This document shows, piece by piece, positions 58,291-64,000 of a stretch of DNA of 64,000 nt; the stretch's first letter is position 1; each line of letters starts with the position of its first letter. This stretch comes from Aspidiotus rigidus (taxonomy: Eukaryota > Arthropoda > Insecta > Hemiptera > Diaspididae). A model generated the notes under the pieces. That model searched no databases, was not told the DNA's origin, and saw only the letters and a list, made by a program, of their open reading frames with translations. Location: positions 9,672,001-9,736,000 of the forward strand of contig JAVHKY010000052.1 in the NCBI GenBank assembly GCA_035079385.1, in the 5' to 3' direction. The translations under genes and the position numbers were made by a program.

Positions 58291-58728
58291 CCAAGACTGA
58301 CACTAAATTACTTCCATCGGGTATACTTCTCATAATCACAATGCATAAAGAATTGCATATTCAATTGAAACGTTCACTGATGATGAATCTTGAAACCGGC
58401 AGCATAGACTAATAAAACTTCTTTGCAAAATTTTTCGTCTTCTTTTTTCTAATATTGTTATTAGTTATATATTCCACTGAAACAGACTATATTATAAAAT
58501 TCTAGTTTGCAATGTATCAACAATCCTTCGAAAAGGGAAATATTACATTAATAATATGACGTATTTGTGGAAATGAAATGAACTCAGGATTCATGACCAT
58601 GTCCGACAAACCAGTAAGGTACTGAAGTTCTGAGGATATGATTATGTCAAAATCCTGATCTGATAAATGATAATTATTAAATTCTTTGGATACAGTTTTG
58701 ATACGGTGCGCGACAATAGAGAAGGTGA
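58291..58728 (-). promoter_or_regulatory. Atg5: presumed Atg5 upstream region
   Basis: The 438 bases between the Atg5 start codon and the first hAT duplication. No TATA box stands out. A transcription start cannot be read from the sequence. Confidence 0.4.
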
Positions 58729-58736
58729 TGACTGAT

Positions 58737-60473
58737 CAGGGATGTCAAGCCATTCGCGAATAGCTTAAACTTTAGCTTAAGCTTCTAAGCTAATCCACAA
58801 AATTGAACAGCTTAGCTTTAAGCTTTTCACTCATTTCATTAGCTTAATGTGAATGGCTATTGGCTCAGTGATCTTTTTTTTCAATTTCTAATGTACATGC
58901 CACGCCATTTGAGATTTGGCTAAACTGAATTCCTATGATGTTGCACAAAAATGAAATAAAATTTTTTCATCTAAAAAAACAAAACAAAATGAACAAAAGT
59001 AAAATTAAGTAAAATAATTTTGTTATTATAGAAAACTAGCGGTCAGGCGCGCCGGAGGCGCGACGCCAACCGCTAGCTGTGTGTTGAGTAGATATCTGTG
59101 TTTTATAGGTATCTGTATCTTGTAGGTATGTGTGTTTTGTAGGTATCTTGGAATTCAGATGAATTTTTAAAAAAGAAACAGTGGAAAGAGTTTTGCAAAA
59201 TTTACAACTATTCAGGTCAAAAATAAGAAAATAGACACCAAAAACTGCGACTGTACTTATAAAAATATATCAAAGTTCCGAGTCGCACAAAAATAAAATC
59301 ACCAAATTAAATTTTTTACACACTAATTCACTTGAGAGCTGACTTAACGCGTGAAGCCTGTATTCATCGCAGCAGAATACAGACAAATCCATTGACATTT
59401 TGCCAGTCCCTAAGAAAACACACGGACAACAGGTAAAAAAAAGGGTAATTTCCGCTAGCCCATACGCAGTGCGCACCGTGTCTAGACATTGGTTCTTGTA
59501 TGAGATACCGGATGTAAAATCCTTTATGTAGGTGTTTTTAAAACTGTGAATAAAATAACTTGCTTAGTATGGAAGTACAGCGAATACTGTAGTCACAAAA
59601 TTTCCTCCTAAAAATCTGGAACCGGGCTCATTCGAAAGGAAATTACAGGGGCTACAATTTTTGTTCTCTTCAATTTTTCATAAAAATGAGTTATACTCGA
59701 GTTATCACAATAATTCAATTCTCGAAACTGCGCCACTCAACGCGCGTAGGTCTAACGTACATGGCAAGCTACACCACCACGTTTTTTTATATTGAAAAAA
59801 GTCATTGTTTTCGCCCTTTTTTGAAATTACTCAGCACCTCCCCGTCAAATTTTTATTTTGATGAGTCTATGTGCTGCTCTGGGATGAGGACAATATATCC
59901 TGAAAGTTTGAAAGCGATCGGCCCAGTAGTTCTCGAGTTATAAACGGACAGGACAACAGACAGACAGACAGACAGACAGACGGACAAACTTTCTGCTTTA
60001 TATATTAGATTCTAAAACCAAAAACAAAAGTCAGGATTTTGAGCAAATTTACCCTGTTTTTTTTCTAGAACCACATATGCAGCATGACAAAAACAAGAAC
60101 AAAATTAACAAAATTTTTTCAGAGAATGAGAATCAGGTCTTTATGGTAATAATAATAACGCTTCTGTTCTCTGCTCTTGAAATTAGATTCACAATCGAGA
60201 GAAAGGAATTTAAAAATCATGAATTACTAATATGCTTAAGGCCAATTTCCTTTATTTATTTCTGCGTCTATACTGCATTCAAAATGAAGCCCAATGCCGG
60301 AAGCCGCGAGCGGCAGGCTGCAGGGTAATAGGAAGTCAAAAGTGCTTGCTGATTGACTGACTTTGCGTTTAATGCAGTAGGGAAATGACTGAATTCTCAT
60401 CGGCTTTATAATCGTCAAAGCATTAGCTTAAGCTTTGGCTTAAGCGATTATTGGCTTAAACTTGACATCCCTG
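58737..60473. mobile_element. non-autonomous hAT element with a Helitron inside
   Basis: Ends CAGGGATGTCAAG and CTTGACATCCCTG, a standard hAT terminus, with a perfect 8-base duplication TGACTGAT (58729-58736, 60474-60481). Both subterminal parts are rich in AGCTTAAGCTT-like words. Without the internal Helitron it would be about 760 bases. No transposase frame. Confidence 0.95.
59036..60009 (-). mobile_element. non-autonomous Helitron (974 bp)
   Basis: On the minus strand it begins TCTAATATATAAAGC after a host A and ends with a GC-rich hairpin (GGCGTCGCGCC...GGCGCGCC) then TGACCG and CTAG before a host T. Insertion is exactly between A and T, leaving AAAATTCTAAAA at the empty site. A (GACA)n run is at 59959-59980. 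No coding frame; the plus-strand frame 59686-59943 is not convincing. Confidence 0.92.
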
Positions 60474-60532
60474 TGACTGATGAAAGTTGAAAATATTTAC
60501 TGTACAGAAGGAACCTTCAAGTTACCCTAGGA

Positions 60533-61210
60533 CTTAGATCATACAGTACATGGATACCCAGTGGTCCGTTTAACAGCGGGCCAACATGTTTAAGGTGACA
60601 GTATCGATCTTGCGATATTAGATATCTACTTTCCGACTGTCGATTCAGAAAGTTACAAAGTAACGATAATTTCGATTATTTACTCTTGATAACACGGTGA
60701 TAACGGCAGTGTTCGTCGTTCAATGTTCATGTTCACAATAAAGTTGAAATTTATTCGGAACTACGTACGGTCACGTATTATTTATTGGTTACTTACTTAT
60801 CGGTTACATACTTATACTTAATTATCGTTCATGGGTCGTACTCGTCGATGCTTTGTATGCAAGGCAACCGTCAATAATATTGGTTACTTCAAGTTAGTAT
60901 TCATATTTCTCGAACTCATATCTGCTATGATTCCAGTTACAAATGTTATTCAGTATTATTAAATTCAATTTGAAAATGCTGACATTACCTTACCATCATT
61001 CTTTTTCAACGGAGATCGGTGATAATTACGCACCTACCGATAACGCGGATAACTAATTTTTTACATCGATAAACGAATCGATATCAATCGATAATCGGAA
61101 CATTGAAATCAGAAATCGCGTGATCGATGTTGTACCCTTAAATATGTTGGCCCGCTATCTAACGTTACAAACGTATAACCGCTGGGTATCCATGTACTGT
61201 ATGATCTAAG
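60533..61210. mobile_element. non-autonomous DNA transposon, 8-bp CCCTAGGA duplication (678 bp)
   Basis: Perfect duplication CCCTAGGA at 60525-60532 and 61211-61218. Inverted repeats of about 85 bases start CTTAGATCATACAG and continue ACATGGATACCCAG and GCGGGCCAACAT. The 8-base duplication suggests hAT or a relative. No transposase. Confidence 0.93.
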
Positions 61211-61218
61211 CCCTAGGA

Positions 61219-61981
61219 CTCTATGAGCACTGCACATGATTATTTTAGTTGTAAGTCATGCCATTGCCTAACCTTAATAGACAAATTTCCTCTGACGTCA
61301 TACAGATGACAAGAATACCCGTTCCGGTGTTTATGATCTGACAAGAGTACCCGTTCTGGTATTTTTGATTTGGTTGCTCGCATAAGAATACACGAGGAGC
61401 AAAGATCTAGGTATAAATATACAAAAACTACACGGTGAACTTGACGTTAAAATTAGTATTTTCAATTTAGATGGTTCCTAGAACGTGTTCATGTACTTTT
61501 GGTTATTAAGAAATGGCTTATTTCCAAATAGAAACACTTCAATCTTTGCTCCCTATGTTATTCTTATGGGAGTCAAAAGTCTCCTAAGCCACCGTGGCAA
61601 CACTGATTCCTAACTATAACATAGGCAGGAAATCGGTCTATATAATTATTACTTCCTATACATATATTGGGATTTAAACTTGGAGTTGGTAGCCCTGACG
61701 ATATTCACCCTTTCGTTCCAAGAAATTTCACGCACCGCGACCATAATTAATAGAATATCGTTTTTTAAAGCAAATACAAGAATAAATTTTGTAGTCTGTA
61801 TGATCAAAATTGAATACAAAAAAAAAAAATTCTAGCAATAAATGATATTATTGAAAAAATATTAGTTGGTTGAAAAGCAATGTATGAACCTACATAAATT
61901 CTCTGGTTCACCCTTTCAGTAGCGCTCTCTAGTGTAGGTTTGAACCTCAATAAGCGTATGTTAACCATTGAGGCATTGATG
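61219..61981. other. no gene recognised
   Basis: Nothing beyond short frames. Confidence 0.4.
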
Positions 61982-61989
61982 CGAGGCTT

Positions 61990-62428
61990 TAGTGTGAGCT
62001 ATCGATACCACCAGAATCGATAGTATTGGAACTGGAAAACTATTGATAGAATAACACCGCTATCGTCACTACCGATAGTATGTATTTTCAACAAATTCTG
62101 TCATAATATGTTACTATTTTTTCCTTCTTAAAGTGAGAAAAATTGATGAAAGAAGAAAAATATTATGTAAACTTTGAGTGGGACCAAGAAAAAAGAAAAA
62201 ATTGTGTGGAGTATAAAAATTGGAAATAACAAAGGAAAAGTATGAGTGATTTTCTTCTGAAATCTGAACACTAGCGCACTACTGCCCTAAATTGATGAAA
62301 TGGAAACACTATCGGTATATCAATACTACCGATAGTTTTTCGGAAAACTACCAAATAAATAGATAGTGTCAGGAGGAAGACTATCGGACTATCGGTAGTT
62401 TCAAACTATGGGTTTTTGCCCATCACTA
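61990..62428. mobile_element. non-autonomous hAT-like element, 8-bp CGAGGCTT duplication (439 bp)
   Basis: Perfect duplication CGAGGCTT at 61982-61989 and 62429-62436. Ends TAGTGTGAGC and the complement TAGTGATGGGC. Inside, CTATCGGTAGT-like palindromic words recur about eight times, perhaps subterminal binding sites. Confidence 0.88.
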
Positions 62429-62436
62429 CGAGGCTT

Positions 62437-63026
62437 AGTACCATATAGGATATAGACCAACCATACTACAAAAATCATGACGCCTAGATGTTTAGGCGGC
62501 TTTGTTATCACTCATCATCACGTTTGAGTGCAAGCTTTTGAGAAATTCTGTATAGCGGCGCACACTCCGCCGTTATTGGCAAATATTCTACAAAGTATGC
62601 AAAAAAGCATAAAACTATGTAATTGAGTTGGAATTAAAGACCTCTCAGTCGAAACTCAAAAGGGCAAATAATTGACGTATGTCAACAAAATTTTTCTTAT
62701 TACAATCCTGAGAAAAGGGTCTACTATCGACTTTGACCATACGTATTTCATGGACTGAACATACTGATAAGGAATTGAATCCAAACATTGCACCCAGGGA
62801 ATCAAAGTTATATATATTACTAACATAACAAATTGTATATCTTCCTATATACGCAATGAATACAAAAAAATGTAACAAAATTTATCACTATAGAATTGAT
62901 GGGAGAAATACAAAATCTGCACGTCATCTACAAAAATTCATCGACACCTACCTATTTTTTCTTTTGAAGATTAAAGACAAGGCTTTCAGCTTTTTTAAAA
63001 GCCAAATATGAATAAATAAAGGGTTC
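62437..63026. other. no gene recognised
   Basis: Short frames only (for example 62645-62878 on the minus strand). Confidence 0.4.
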
Positions 63027-63034
63027 ATGAGAAT

Positions 63035-63355
63035 CAGGGATGTCCAGCTAAAGCCAGCCAAATGTAAGCCAAGAGCTTAAGCCAATGTTGTGAGCGTGTT
63101 TGCAGAAGGTTAAAGTCAGCTAATGAAATGCGCCCCGTTTGGCTGTCAGCCCAAAGTCAGCCAATCAAAAAATTGGATATCGGTTTTGGAACGATATAAA
63201 CCGACTCCGGAACGGTATAAAGCGACTCCGGAACGATAAATGAATAAGCTATTAGCCAATGGTAAGTCAGTCAATAAAATTGAGAACCATTGGCTTTCAG
63301 CTTAAGCCAATGCGAGGAAGGAGCTGAAAGCCATAAGCTTTGCTGGACATCCCTG
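63035..63355. mobile_element. non-autonomous hAT element (321 bp)
   Basis: Ends CAGGGATGTCCAGC and GCTGGACATCCCTG. Flanks ATGAGAAT and ATTAGAAT match at seven of eight. Interior has repeated CCAATGGTAAGTCAG / GCCAGCCAA words. Related in its termini to 58737-60473. Confidence 0.92.
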
Positions 63356-63589
63356 ATTAGAATTCGAGAAATTAAAATTTGAAAACAGCGATTTCTCCCT
63401 TTACAGCCAGTCATTTTCAAAAAACTTGTAAGCAATGCTACGCCAGCGCTCAACACTCACGTTCCGAGGCAACAACATGAAACCGCGCGAGTTATTACAT
63501 AACTTGTAGTGTCCTATAATACAACTTATAAGAGGTATTGACACGAAACAAAAAACGTGTCTCCAGTTTTGTGATAGTTCATACTTTGA

Positions 63590-64000
63590 CCGCAAGCACG
63601 GCCGTCTTCAATTATCAGGCCGGAATACTGAAAATTGACAACGCTGTTTAAGAGGGCGATGTTTATACACGCTCTTATGTAAAATACTTCGAAAAACACG
63701 TAATTGTTAATTTTCGAACATAGGATCCGATTTCAGGGAAAAAGTAAATAAATATATCGAAAGAGTAAACGATTCTCGATTTTTTGAGCCAGGTCTCATT
63801 AAGATTGATCAACTACGAAGCGAGATATAAACGTTTTAAAAAAAAGTTAGACAGAGGACGAAGTGCGGTACATTACCACGCTTTGTCCCCTGTCCGACTT
63901 TTTTTTTAAAAAACGTTCATAACTTGCTTCGTAGTTGATCAATCTTAACGAGACCTGGCTTGAAAAATCGAGAATCGTTTACTCTTTCGATATATTCGCT
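63590..64000. mobile_element. palindromic family P1, second copy (runs off the window)
   Basis: Shares with 2263-3075 the words GGCCGTCT, CAGGCCGGAATA, CTCGATTTTTTGAGC, GATCAACTACGAAGCGAG and the central hairpin around GACAGAGGACGAAG. The outer left part is missing and the right arm leaves the window at 64000. Confidence 0.85.

Noticed and set aside
60077..60328. 83-codon frame inside the hAT element
   Set aside because: No transposase motif; probably chance.

Overview
The window is A+T-rich nuclear DNA from an animal, most likely an insect (possibly a hemipteran; the order is a guess). The evidence is spliced genes with GT-AG introns, a metazoan Atg5 gene, and dense nested eukaryotic transposons. 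I saw no bacterial operon, CRISPR array, rRNA or intact tRNA.

Host genes. The one gene I would defend as a working host gene is Atg5 (minus strand, 58290 down to 31528). Its six exons give a 267-codon product in which all splice phases agree. Exons 1-4 lie within 730 bases. A 25.6-kb intron (31931-57561) then separates them from exons 5-6, and this intron is packed with mobile DNA. On the plus strand at 3230-10704 lies a second spliced gene, which I read as an AAA-ATPase-like / PD-(D/E)XK nuclease protein. It carries two single-base frame breaks, and a young Ty3/Gypsy element (4629-10079) is inserted in one of its exons with an ATAC target duplication. I call it a pseudogene.

Layout. 1-3229: a tandem repeat and a palindromic element with 8-bp target duplications. 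3230-10704: the broken gene and the Ty3/Gypsy element. 10705-19250: satellite, palindromic elements, microsatellites and otherwise featureless DNA. 19250-26000: a short dispersed repeat, an element carrying the C-terminus of a KRBA2/Ginger-type integrase, a non-autonomous hAT element, and a 3-kb element built from inverted and tandem repeats. 26811-30622: a transposon with long terminal inverted repeats that carries a decayed FEN1/XPG-like nuclease gene and is itself interrupted by a 1.8-kb insert. 31528-58290: Atg5. Inside its large intron are a 5.7-kb Helitron (32504-38186), a Penelope fragment, and a second, decayed Ty3/Gypsy element (about 40950-55720). That element is split by a MULE in gag, a 9-kb block at the start of reverse transcriptase, and a MITE in mid reverse transcriptase; the 9-kb block itself contains a long-TIR element with a Penelope element inside. 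58737-64000: upstream of Atg5, a non-autonomous hAT with a Helitron inside it, three more non-autonomous elements with 8-bp (perfect or near-perfect) target duplications, and part of a second copy of the palindromic family seen at 2263-3075.

Most promising leads: the Helitron that encodes a Ulp1-type protease and four AT-hooks but has lost its HUH replicase core; the TIR transposon with the FEN1-like nuclease; the interrupted AAA-ATPase/nuclease gene; and a set of target-duplication boundaries exact enough to order the insertions.
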